Origin: Harmothoe impar
Lineage: Eukaryota; Annelida; Polychaeta; Phyllodocida; Polynoidae
Length of the DNA stretch: 64,000 nucleotides
Reading direction: 5' to 3'
Assembly: GCA_947462335.1 (NCBI GenBank)
Contig: OX381720.1
Coordinates: 42,267,152 to 42,331,151 of the forward strand
Position numbers and translations under genes: made by a program. Within the stretch, counting starts at the first letter, position 1; each line of letters opens with the position of its first letter. Below are positions 35,201 to 44,420 of the stretch, piece after piece. Under the pieces are notes generated by a model. That model was not told the origin of the DNA. It made no database searches and saw nothing but the letters and a program-made list of their open reading frames with translations.

Positions 35201-37580
35201 AATTGGCCTAATGGTGGCAGTGCTGTGTCAATTATGGCTAATGTGAATTTCATGTGAGCATTCTAAAGTCTTGTTATCTATTTATTACCTTCAGACATAT
35301 ATATATGAAAGTAGATAGGCCTAAACTTGTATCTTAATTGATATGATTGATCTCTATTCTGAATGGTGCCATACCTATGTATACATGTGTACTTTGTGAA
35401 CTCTTCTATGGGCTACTGTCATGGGCTGTATAAGCACTGGTTATTTAAATAAGTACAATGATGGAAAGGTGTAAAAAAAAGTGGCTGTCTCACCTAAACA
35501 ACAATTAAACCTACAACAATAATGTCAGGATGAAACCCTCAGTTATTTTAAGTTGATTCTGGCTCAGCATTAATTACTTTTTGTCACTTTACAGCTTTGG
35601 CTCACAAGTGTATGGCTCTAGAACTGGAATCATGTTCAACAATGAGATGGATGACTTCTCTGTTCCGGGAAAATCCAATATCTACAGTATTGCTGCTTCG
35701 CCATCTAACTTCCCTGAGCCTGGAAAGACACCCATGTCTTCAATGAGTCCCATCATATTCCTGACAGACAATGGCGAGGTCGCCTACATATCTGGGGCAT
35801 CCGGAGGGCCTAGAATAATAAGCTCAGTAGCATATGTAAGTGGCTAAGATTTCTAGCTGCATTTTTAAAGGTTTCAAATAATTGTTATTGTTTGGGTTAC
35901 TTCAAATTGATTGATTTATGTGTAGGCTATCAAATCTATCCCTATTTGAATACATCTATAAACATAGATGCATATTTCTATTTACTGTGTCTGAAAACCT
36001 ATAAATATCATATTACATTGTCAACATTTTAATTGAGGGCATGGTAACCACTAATTTTTAGAAAGGAATTTTCTGAGTATATCTCATATTGAAACCAGTT
36101 GGCTGTGTCTCATGAGATCGGGCCAATGTTTTTGTCTTTGACCGGGTGTCAACTTTGACCGGGTACCAGTTAGACCGGCTTGATAGAAAATGGTTTATTT
36201 AGGGAGATATAAATGGGCTACTAATTACTAATTGTAAGTGTTGTAACATGAATTAACCTTTTTGGCCCATTTATATCTCCATCTGCCTTAAATAAACCAT
36301 TTTCTATCAAGCCGGTCAAAGCTGGCACCCAGTCAAAATTGGCACCCGGTCAAAAACTTAACAGACAGCACAATACCTCAAGGTCTGCGTTCTTTTGTTT
36401 TGATGCTGCACCAAAGTAACCCATCAGCACTGCATTTGTTCAACATGTCAACCATCAGGGATTGCATCAACTCATATTATTATAGCACTACGTTGCTGAT
36501 AGAGGATTAATAGTAGTTTGTACAATTGTGTTACAGGTTGCCCTTCACAACCTGTACTTTGGACTGGACCTGAAGGCAGCAGTTGATGCACCAAGACTGC
36601 ACCACCAGCTGCTGCCCAATCGCATTGACTATTTGAACGGCTTCGATGCAGTAAGTTCTAAGCATTTGTAGCATTACAATGTGGGGGAAAAAATTATCAT
36701 TGGTATAATACGCATGAGAAATATTCCTCTATGGCTGGTAAGCTGAATATAGATTTTCAGGGGAAAAAATTAAACATGCTTTTGAACCCCCCCCCCCCCG
36801 GCCTTCATTTACCATAGGAAATCCCATAACTTAGAAATTCAGAAACTATTTGGAATTTTGATTAGAAATTTGGGGGGGACAATATGGATAATTATATAGG
36901 GCAATCAGAAGAAAAATTAACATGGAAATTGGAGATGGTCATCCGGGAAGATTGTGGTTGAGTTGACATGGAATCAGCCACATGCAATAAGGGTCATTTT
37001 CCATTAGCCAATTTGGGGGGGGGGGGGGGGGATCGGAAGGCAATCGGCAGTTAATCGGCAGAAAAGCGGTAGGTATATAGAGCCACAATAACTCGACTCT
37101 GTGTACAGTATAACTTTTGTGGCTCTACCTGGCGATTGTCTGCCGATTGCCTGCCGATCAACCCCAAATCGGCTGATGGAAAATGGCCCTAAGATAAGTC
37201 CTTCTCCTTCTGAACTAAATAATGCATTGCCCTTTTCACTCAAATGTGGGGGGGGGGGGGTGCTAATACATGTATACTGAGCACTCCATTACCTTATATA
37301 ACTCTAAGAATATGTGACACGGACTGGGAAAAGGGACCATACTGCAGGGCGCAATAGCCACTCATAGTTATATGGACATTTTCCTTTTTCTCCTCAGGAT
37401 GTACTAAATGGACTCCAACGTCTAAACCATGAAGTTAGAAAGGTTTCTAACAATGGTTACGTGGGCACCATCCGTAACCTGTGTGCCTATGGCTGTAGTG
37501 AAGGAGATGAGGACTGCCTGGATTATTGTGTACATGCTGTAGCTGACTTTGGCAATACGGGAACCACCTATGGATATTGA
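26223..37580 (+). CDS. Gamma-glutamyltransferase C (GGT-C), complete, 12 exons
   Basis: Coding exons: 26223-26227, 30425-30724, 31020-31145, 31464-31567, 32459-32657, 33083-33240, 33937-34089, 34560-34696, 34831-35018, 35595-35835, 36537-36650 and 37398-37580. They total 1908 nt, 635 residues plus TGA. From exon 3 on, exon lengths equal those of GGT-B exactly. The role is that of GGT-B: an extracellular glutathione gamma-glutamyl hydrolase/transferase anchored by an N-terminal signal anchor. R159 (substrate carboxylate), T435 (catalytic), D477, S505/S506 and G527/G528 are all present. Exon 2 is 48 nt longer than in GGT-B because of a Thr/Pro-rich stalk insert holding STPRPTTQ and STPRPAP, a short tandem duplication. 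The last exon ends with the shared four-Cys segment and TTYGY. No break was found, so the gene should be functional. Confidence 0.93.
26671..27739. mobile_element. TIR element with GTGAGGCCCCT ends, ~1.07 kb
   Basis: The left end TGTGAGGCCCC with TCAAAAGGCCCCTATCCCTT mirrors the right end AGGGATAGGGGCTATTTGAG with GGGGCCTCACA. Many GGGATAGGG/CCCTATCCC units fill the interior in both orientations. A Harbinger-like MITE fragment (27201 onward) is nested inside. Confidence 0.65.
27201..27390. mobile_element. Harbinger-like MITE fragment (copy 3)
   Basis: Starts GGGAATGGTCATTTTTGAAC after TTA. It continues with TTGGTGGATTTGCAGGGG and GGACCAAAAAAATTGCACCC, the inner organisation of the copy at 15890-16209. 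The right terminal repeat is missing, so the copy is truncated. Confidence 0.6.
30780..30960. repeat. ATGCATGAATGCA-type dispersed repeat (GGT-C intron 2)
   Basis: TTAACCCTTTAAGGATGATA, then GTGAGTAATTCATTCGTGCA, TCATGTGGAGACC and a GATGAACCAATGCA segment follow family order. It lies in intron 2 of GGT-C; GGT-B intron 2 carries a member too. Confidence 0.5.
31575..31720. repeat. ATGCATGAATGCA-type palindromic repeat (GGT-C intron 4)
   Basis: GATGCACCAATGCAACCCCG and TGCCGATGCTGCATTGGTGC form an inverted pair around GGCAAGAAACTTGCC. It starts right after the exon 4 donor and keeps the exon reading frame open past the splice site, which explains the misleadingly long frame there. Confidence 0.6.
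31780..32030 (-). mobile_element. Dispersed GTGGAGAAACC repeat (reverse copy)
   Basis: Contains GGTTTCTC, CATGGAGAAACCAGGAGT, ATTATCGTGGACCTCTGT, AAAGATTGGTTTCA and GAGAATGAGCATCAGTTTCT. The complementary order occurs at 49120-49445, so both belong to one element family. It is in intron 4 of GGT-C. Confidence 0.6.
33515..33870 (+). repeat. Interior of hAT-like element without its ends
   Basis: Matches, with moderate divergence, the interior of the insertion at 19847-20817. Shared landmarks are CTCAAT(C/T)ATAAAATTGAG, CCAATCTCA(A/G)ATGCCAATAA and AGAGATATCTCTATCTAATT. The CAGGGGTAGA ends are absent. It lies in intron 6 of GGT-C, just before exon 7. Confidence 0.65.
34831..35018 (+). CDS. GGT-C exon 9: autoprocessing and catalytic Thr exon
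   Basis: Encodes residues 395-456 and part of 457. The catalytic Thr435 is in AGTSQITV, followed by DGGAVSLTSSVNY. It is nearly identical at DNA level to GGT-B exon 9 (an unbroken match across most of the first 90 bases), far closer than neighbouring exons such as exon 8. Confidence 0.92.
36129..36360. mobile_element. Palindromic MITE with TTGACCGGGTG ends
   Basis: The left arm has GTCTTTGACCGGGTGTCAAC, GACCGGCTTGATAGAAAATG and TTTATATCTCC in complement, and the right arm is its inverted copy. The arms are ~85 bp and the loop ~60 bp. It sits in intron 10 of GGT-C. Confidence 0.75.
36991..37189. mobile_element. TAA-flanked MITE (GGGTCATTTTCCAT ends)
   Basis: The left end GGGTCATTTTCCATTAGCCA and the inverted right end (GGGCCATTTTCCATCAGCCG on the minus strand) are flanked by TAA on both sides (36988-36990 and 37190-37192). 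Inner GGCAATCGGCAG units are mirrored. A 17-bp poly-G run starts at 37014. Harbinger-like by its TAA duplication. Confidence 0.75.
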
Positions 37581-37618
37581 GAACTGTAGATCACAAGCCC
37601 AATGTTTTCATAAGTGTA

Positions 37619-37980
37619 CAGGGGTAGACACTACTATTTTCAACCATGGGCCATCTGGGCCCGTAGCTTCATAACTCTACGGGCCCGCACCTAAAACTGT
37701 GGGCCAGCAATAATTATTTAACTTTTTCTAAAGAGAAAGTCAGAAGTATCTCATTAAATTTGATCAAAATCTAACCATAATGGCTGGTTTCCCAGTAATT
37801 TTCTCTTTTTAACGACATATGACATTACTATGTACATATATATAAATTTCCCTAGCATTTTCTCCAGCCAGTCCAGTGGGCCACCCGGGCCCATAGGAAG
37901 GTAATTTCTGAGGAAATTACGGGCCCGCACACAAAACTACGGGCCATTGGCCCCCGGGCCAGCGTTAGTGTCTACCCCTG
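37619..37980. mobile_element. hAT-like MITE in the presumed 3' UTR of GGT-C
   Basis: Starts CAGGGGTAGACACTACTATT and ends AGCGTTAGTGTCTACCCCTG. The direct duplication AGTGTA flanks it (37613-37618 and 37981-37986). It shares GGGCCCGCAC subrepeats with the 971-bp element at 19847. It begins 38 bp after the GGT-C stop, so it is probably transcribed in the 3' UTR. Confidence 0.8.
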
Positions 37981-38404
37981 AGTGTATATAAGAAAGGGTT
38001 GCACAAAAACCATGCATGTTATTGTTCAGAAACGGTCTGTAAGGGAAAATGTGTAACTGTATGTTAACGCTGAGAAGAAATATTTAATTTTAGTACATGT
38101 ATTCGTGTATGTTGGGAAAATAACTTTAAAAATCATATTCTATGAAGAACGTTCTGTTTCAACCAAACGATTTACATGTTTTATATCATCCTTTTATCAT
38201 GAAATGCGTTTTCCTGATGTTCAAAACGCAAAAGGTTGAAACTCAAAAAGGAGAGCAATGGGGGCGGTGAATTATATTTGAACAAAAGCATGAACGTCTG
38301 ATTTTTCAGAACCGCAAACTGAACTATGCAACATTTCAGAATATTTTAACTTGTCGAAATAACAACAAACACTGACTATACGTATATCTAATTGATATAT
38401 ATTT

Positions 38405-38520
38405 GTACATCAATTTCTATATCTATGATTTATTATGTGGTAATCTCGGAGGGGCGTTTAAATTAATTTCTATATCTATGATAACTATGTGGCAACCTCA
38501 GAGGAGTGTTTAAACTTAAT
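38405..38520. repeat. Tandem duplication of ~57 bp
   Basis: CAATTTCTATATCTATGAT, TATGTGG(T/C)AA, CTC(G/A)GAGG and GTTTAAA occur twice in a row with few changes. Confidence 0.6.
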
Positions 38521-38622
38521 GCCATTTAACCTGCTAAAGGATGGCTCTTTAGTTTCAATTTAATCATGCATTATACAATGTACTGTATATTCTTAACTAA
38601 TGTAACATTTTTGTCTCAGCCA

Positions 38623-38628
38623 AATAAA
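38623..38628 (+). terminator. Candidate poly(A) signal for GGT-C
   Basis: AATAAA in CCAAATAAAACC, ~1.04 kb after the stop codon or ~0.68 kb without the inserted MITE. A second AATAAA lies at 38947-38952. Which is used is unknown. Confidence 0.35.
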
Positions 38629-38699
38629 ACCTTCTTTTAGCTTCGATATGGAAGCATTTAAGCATTCTTATGGGGTGCATTTAAGAAATCTTGACATTA

Positions 38700-40140
38700 C
38701 TTGGGGGAGGGGGGGGGGGGTGATCGAAGAGTAGATGAAAGAAGTTACCGTTATACATGTAAAATAATCAGTCATTCCTAAGTTGTTGTTTTTTGTTTCT
38801 TTTTTTATTTAGCCTTCATAACGTACATGGTGTTCTGGGACTCATTTTACTGACTCACCCATATGAATTGCTTAGCGACAAATTAAATTTGATCACACTG
38901 TCAGAGAACGAATACCTTGTATAGATTGATATTATAACAGATAGTCAATAAACACTATTCTCAGTTATTCTGAGACGCGGATACAGCAGGAGGCTCATGT
39001 CGGCAACTTTCAGGTATCTCTCTGGTATTTGTATTATCAATACCATGGCTTGTGCGTCCCGTCCGTGCGTACAAACTTGGCGGGAACTCAGGGACTGGTT
39101 TCACTCTTGGCCCTTGGGGTTTCACTATCGGACATCCATACTGTGGCAAGCCATTTGTTCACCCTCGATATCAAAGTTTCAAATTCTGAGTTTAAATCGT
39201 TGATATCAGACTTTAAAATTTCAATATAAGAGCAGCCTTTGTCAAAACTTCTTGTTGCTTGACGGGCTACATTTTTGTAGGACCACACACACCAAGATAC
39301 CTGATGATTTATGCATTTTAACTGTAAAATGGTACTGTCCATCAAAAGTACCTTTTATTTGTAATTATATATATGGCCAAATCAGGATGAATATATAGTT
39401 TTATACAGCATATTGACCAACATATTTCAGGTTTAGAAACCCAGAAAAGCCCAACATGTGACTGCACATTCGGTCCTGCTACACTTGTCAATCTGCTGGA
39501 CCGGTGGCATTTTAGGTGGACATTGCCACTGCCCTGCATGTTTTTGCAAAGACTGTTAAAACGTTTTAAACTTCAATATCAGAGTTTAAAATTCCTATAT
39601 CAGAGTAATTATCAAATTTGACATAATTGTTAGGAACTCTGATATCAGAGTTAGGAACTCAGACATCAGAGTTAGCAACTGTGATATCTAAGTTAGAAAC
39701 TCCTAGCGTACTTGCAACGGTGGAGGTATGCCCCTGGCGCTGCGAACCAACCCCTTTGTGCTTTGGTGTACAACCACTGGCGTTCGCCAGACGCAGAAGG
39801 TGCCAAAGCTCATGAAAGGTGGACCTGCTATATCGGACGTATAACGCGTCAATCCCGATTTGCCTCACTTATACCCGAGTTGTTAGAGACTGCTTGCAGC
39901 AAAAACTGGACATGTCTGTACTGATATGTTATATTTGTATTGTCTGAACCAAAATGCAGTGCTCAAAATCATATCAATAGATCGTTATGAGGCTCATAAC
40001 AAAAGAAAACAGAGGTTCACCCCTGTCTAATATATAAAGATAATATTGCCAAAGAATTTGACATGCTACTCATTCACCCATTCGCTCGTTCATATCCACG
40101 CAAATATTGCCATGGTAAAAACAATAGGCACAGTTCTGTG
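38700..40140. other. Non-coding, unresolved repetitive sequence
   Basis: Starts with a poly-G run (38708-38720). Around 39170-39230 and 39560-39710 are many short ATATCAGA and AGTTAG(A/C)AACT motifs in both orientations. Between them lies a C/G-richer piece (39720-39870) with short open frames on both strands. No protein family was recognised, and I see no support for a gene. Confidence 0.45.
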
Positions 40141-40172
40141 TGTGGACTGTTTAGCAATAACGGGTGTGCAGA

Positions 40173-40630
40173 GGCCCCGGGGGGGGGGGGGGGGGCACTT
40201 CATATATTTTGTATACACAGGTGTGCGGCTGGGAAGGGCACTTTTTGAGCAAAATCCCCCTCACCAAGGGTCTGCTTTTCACCAAAATCCCCCTCACCAA
40301 GGGTCAATTTTCACCAAAATTCCCCTCACCAAGGGTCACTTTTCAGAGATTTCAACAAAATCCCCCCAAAAGGGTCACATTTTGCCCAAATTCTTTGTAA
40401 CAAGGGTCACTTTTGACCAAAATTCATACACCATGGCCGACTCCTCGGGGAAAATTGCTAAAACCTAGGCACTTTTGTCGATAATCCCCCTCAGCAAGGG
40501 TCACTTTTGACCAAAATCCCCCTCACCAAGGGTCACTTCTGACCAAAATCCCCCTCACCAAGGGTAAGGGTTGTCAAAGGGCCAGCCGCACACCCGTGTC
40601 AAAAAAAAATTGAGTACCCCCCCCCGGGGC
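40173..40630. mobile_element. TIR element enclosing a ~30-bp minisatellite
   Basis: Outer inverted ends are GGCCCCGGGGGGG and CCCCCCCGGGGC. Inner inverted ends are ACACAGGTGTGCGGCTGG and CCAGCCGCACACCCGTGT. Between them about ten units of CCCCCTCACCAAGGGTCAC with TTTTGACCAAAAT spacers form a tandem array (about 40240-40570). Frames such as 40046-40468 are produced by this array. Confidence 0.75.
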
Positions 40631-41334
40631 AGAGGCAGAGGGGTCCCCCCTTAAAGGTCGGAAAGTCGCTGAAAGTAAGGGGTCCAGGTCGAAAAGTCGT
40701 GTTTTTTTACCCTTTAATTTATTGTAAATGTTGTCCAAAAGTCGCCAGGTCGCTTAGGCCTATATTATTGCCTTAGGTCGGAAGTCGCTTCCAAAAGACC
40801 CCAGGACGCCAAGTCGCTATTGACCCATCTGGAGCCATAATAAAATGTTTTTGATACTCACTATACAGGTGTGAGAGCATTAGGGGTGAGACACCCTGTT
40901 TTCAAACTTTTGGGTGTGAAAACAGATGAGCGAAATTACCCACATGGTCAAATGCACTGTATGTCAATGGGTGGGCGATATAGCCTAACACAATGGTGTG
41001 AGCAATATAACAACAATTATAACGATATAACCCAAAATTTTAACCAGACTTTTAGGTCCCTGCTTACCATAGAAGGGGTTGCAATTGAAATTAATTTTTC
41101 TCATTTTTAATTTTTTTTTAATCATTTATTAGAAAATTACTTATAAAAAACATTCTTAATGACAGTGGACAAGATCGTTTCGAACGAACCCCCTCACGTC
41201 TCTCAAAGAGGAAAAGTGTTCCACCTTGGCCGAGTTTAAGAGGGCATCATTGGCTAGGCTATATATGCCATTTTTTACGGCATGTCGATCGGACAATCAT
41301 TAAGGGGGGTCTAGATGGGGGGGGGGGGGGGGTC

Positions 41335-41425
41335 CCCATGTCACATGTCGATTTTAAGAAATGGTCATGTCGCCTGTCCCTTAAATCCTCATGTCCCATG
41401 TCGCCCTTAAAAATATGTTGCTTAT
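41335..41425. repeat. CATGTCGCATGTCGATTTTAAG repeat, copy 1
   Basis: CACATGTCGATTTTAAGAAATGGTCATGTCGC is followed by further CATGTC(C/G) units. The inverted orientation occurs in a longer array at 46797-46995, and a decayed version occurs at 46525-46570. Confidence 0.55.
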
Positions 41426-41429
41426 GTCA

Positions 41430-43715
41430 CCATAAAATGGGGCAATATCGTGCATAGGGTTAGGGTTGATTCAGGTAAAGTGGGACATCAGGTAAAGTGG
41501 GACATTTAAACATTAAGGCCTTTTTTAGGGGTTGATTTCTTCCCTGGGTGTAAAATCGTATTTTTTTCTTAGAAATATATGTTTGACCCCTTATAATTGT
41601 ACCTATCTCAGCAAGTTAAGAGGTAATTATACCTTTTAAATTTCGACATGATATGGGTGGAGAGCTTTTTCCGCTATAAATTTGGAAGTACATAAGAAAT
41701 AGTAAAATTATTTGTTAGTAGTGGTACTAAGAATAGTAACATGATATTTCAAAATGTATGTAAATATTAAATACATATATTGCTTCTTTACATCTTGATA
41801 TTTTTTTATTAGTCAGATATGGAAATGAAGTACACTGAGACCTTAAATGCAAGTGTCCCACTTTAGCTGAAGGTGTTAGGTAAAGTGGGACAGGCAGATT
41901 CAGGTTAAGTGGGACACTATATTAATCCCCTTTCTCAGAGTAGCATTACCAGATATGCCTATATTTTGATTTATAAGGAGAATAAATATCATAGCAAATA
42001 TCATTACAATACTTAGTTGTGTAAATAATACCAAAATATTAAGTATAACAGCCAGAATTGGGCTTTGTTAGTCCTCCAGATTGTGGTTTATCAAGTGCCT
42101 TAACTGATGATCATTATTTAGATGAGCGAACCATTGACTTCCATCAGCGAACCATTGCCTTCCATCATAATTTAGATAATTATTGTGAGATTTCTTTCCT
42201 TTAATGATTTTAAATCATACATTATGATGTTAAATGGTAAAATCTTTAATAAATTCATTTAGAATTGGTATTTGATATACATTGAGGCTAAAACCATAGA
42301 AATCATTAACCGATACTACTTTCTTACGATTTATAGTAATTATTGCCATTTACAGTTATTTATAGTGATTAATATGCCCCTGGAATGCTCCTGCATTACT
42401 ACCTCATTAACAAAACATTTCATTTTAGATGCTTACAATTAAGAGTATGAGCTATATAATTGTGCATAACATTATATAGCACTATGTAAAATAATTTGAG
42501 GATAGAGATTCAGTTAGGGTACAAATATGTTGTCATGTCAGATAATGTAGTCTGGCCTTGCCCAAAGTTAAGCCCAGATGCACAGTATTTTGGCAGTTTT
42601 ACATTTATACTCTGTGTACTTGATTCATCCTGTAAAGGACCCTACATAAATTTCCTTAATATTTTTGATGTAGTCCATCAAAGTATATATCTGACCTTCA
42701 AAAATTGACATTTACCATTTTTGTCATATGGATTATAAAGCATGGGGGTCGATTCTTATCAATTGTCCCACTTTACATGAAGCGAGTGTCCCACTTTACC
42801 AAAAATACAAGTAAAGTGGGACGCTTCAATTTTGAAATGGCATCTCTAAGAAATGGGCTATTTAGGGCACATTGGCTAAGGTATTTCATATATTTTTTAT
42901 ATTTTGGTTTAAAGGAATAAATAATGAAACTATTTGATGTGTTTGACATTTTCTACTATAAGTACTAAATGTGTGAATGGCACACAAAGTCAGAGTATGG
43001 CTTAGGTGTCCCACTTTACCTGAATCAACCCTATATCACGCATTTTTCTGTTTGTGACGTCACAGGAAAGGTATATGGGTTAGGGAAAATTCAAAAAATT
43101 GTTTTAGTGAGAATAAATTGTCCAGAATTCGACCAAATGAAAAAACGAGCTTTAACTACATTTTGCTACCCTGTAGGGGTCATGAAAGTAGCAGGTGCAC
43201 GATATTACCCTATGGTATTACATTTTAGCTAATTTCCAATAATTTTAGATATTTTAAAAACATTAAAAAGAAAGCATGGTTCAAATTCTATAGGAAGGGA
43301 TCACAAATTTGTTTAGATAACACCAGACCCATGGAAAACAAGCCTTTAAGAAATAATATAATTCGTTACAATATGTTTTTACAATTTTCTTTATGAAATA
43401 GAGGGCATGACCTTCAGGTGCGTGATATAACCCCTGTTAGTGCGTGATATTACCCTGTGGTGCGTGATATAACCCTGAAGAAAAACCAAAGTAGAACCTC
43501 TTTTTGCCATGCCCTAAGAGCAAGTATATTATACAAATATAATAACGTTTTGCCTTTATCATATGACATGGGACATACAATGTCTGCAAAAACTGGAAAA
43601 ATGTTTGCCAACTCTTTTCCTATTATTCTGGGTGATTGCAATCAATATTTAGGCATAATTTTAGGCTTATATGCGCGATATTGCCCCATTTTACCCTAAA
43701 GGCAGAAATTGCATG
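41430..43715. mobile_element. Outer repeat (GGGGCAATATCG ends) split by a transposon
   Basis: The left part AAAATGGGGCAATATCGTGC mirrors the right part GCGCGATATTGCCCCATTTT. The right half also carries three GCGTGATAT(A/T)A(C)CCC units (about 43420-43470). The 41463-43031 transposon lies inside the left end, so this older unit was interrupted. Confidence 0.6.
41463..43031. mobile_element. TA-flanked non-autonomous transposon, 1569 bp
   Basis: Starts GGGTTGATTCAGGTAAAGTG and ends CACTTTACCTGAATCAACCC, a perfect inverted repeat, with TA on both sides. Internal copies of TAAAGTGGGACA in both orientations occur at about 41490, 41850-41920, 42760-42825 and near the right end. No transposase frame was found. 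The superfamily is unassigned; Tc1/mariner would fit the TA flank. Confidence 0.8.
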
Positions 43716-43804
43716 AAAACCCTTAGGTGTCCCGTATTCCCCCATCTTCCCCTAATGGGCTTATTTATCCTCAGCCCAACGTTCGGGAAAGTTACCAGAC
43801 ATAA

Positions 43805-44120
43805 GGGAGTGCTCATTTTTTAACAACAGGGGGGGTGGTGAGATTTCTCGCGGAGCGCGCGAAATTTTTTCACCCCCCCCTAGAGGAGTCGAAATTTTTT
43901 ACTCCCCCCCGGCAGGTCGAAAATCGCGCGAGTTCGCGCCCCTTTGTAGCATAGTAACGCGCGGGCTTTTTCCCTCAAAACAGGTTGAATTTTTTTGACC
44001 CCCCCCAAGAGGGGTCTAAATTTTTTAACCCCCCCCCCCGGTCAAGGGGTCCAAATTTTTTACCCCCCCCCCCCCCCCCAAATCCACCACCCCCCCTGTT
44101 GTTAAAACATGAGCACTCCC
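43805..44120. mobile_element. Harbinger-like MITE, copy 2 (TAA target duplication)
   Basis: The left end GGGAGTGCTCATTTTTTAAC mirrors the right end GTTAAAACATGAGCACTCCC, flanked by TAA (43802-43804 and 44121-44123). The interior has CGCGCGAAATTTTTT and AATTTTTTACCCCCCC units. It ends 300 bp before the S6K start codon. Confidence 0.75.
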
Positions 44121-44189
44121 TAAGTATACAAGTAAAAACCACATGAAGAACATCCACCAGGTCTTCCCCACCATATTTCTCTCTCTTTT

Positions 44190-44420
44190 CTGTGCCAAAA
44201 AACGTTCGATCCTATCGTGAGTATAACACGTGCCGGGAATCTCGCCTTCCAATCCGAGACGCCGTCTCGCATTGGCTCGGAGCGTGGTCACGTGAGCTGC
44301 GTGACGTCATCAGGAATCCCTCACACCCAAAAAGTTGTGGAGTTGTCGCCGGGTTTCCCGACTTCTGCAACAGATTCCAAGCGGAAATATCCAGCACGGG
44401 AGTCATAATTCTTAAATGAA
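44190..44420 (+). promoter_or_regulatory. CpG-rich promoter and 5' UTR of the S6 kinase gene
   Basis: CpG density rises sharply compared with the flanks. Recognisable motifs are two CACGTG E-boxes (44228-44233 and the centre of GTCACGTGAG near 44288), a full CRE palindrome TGACGTCA (about 44302-44309) and an inverted CCAAT box ATTGG (about 44273). No TATA box is evident. The in-frame stop TAA at 44406-44408 separates the upstream region from the coding start. Confidence 0.65.

Noticed and set aside
40046..40468. 140-codon open frame with NPPHQG repeats
   Set aside because: Created by the tandem array inside a TIR element; both flanks are inverted repeats.
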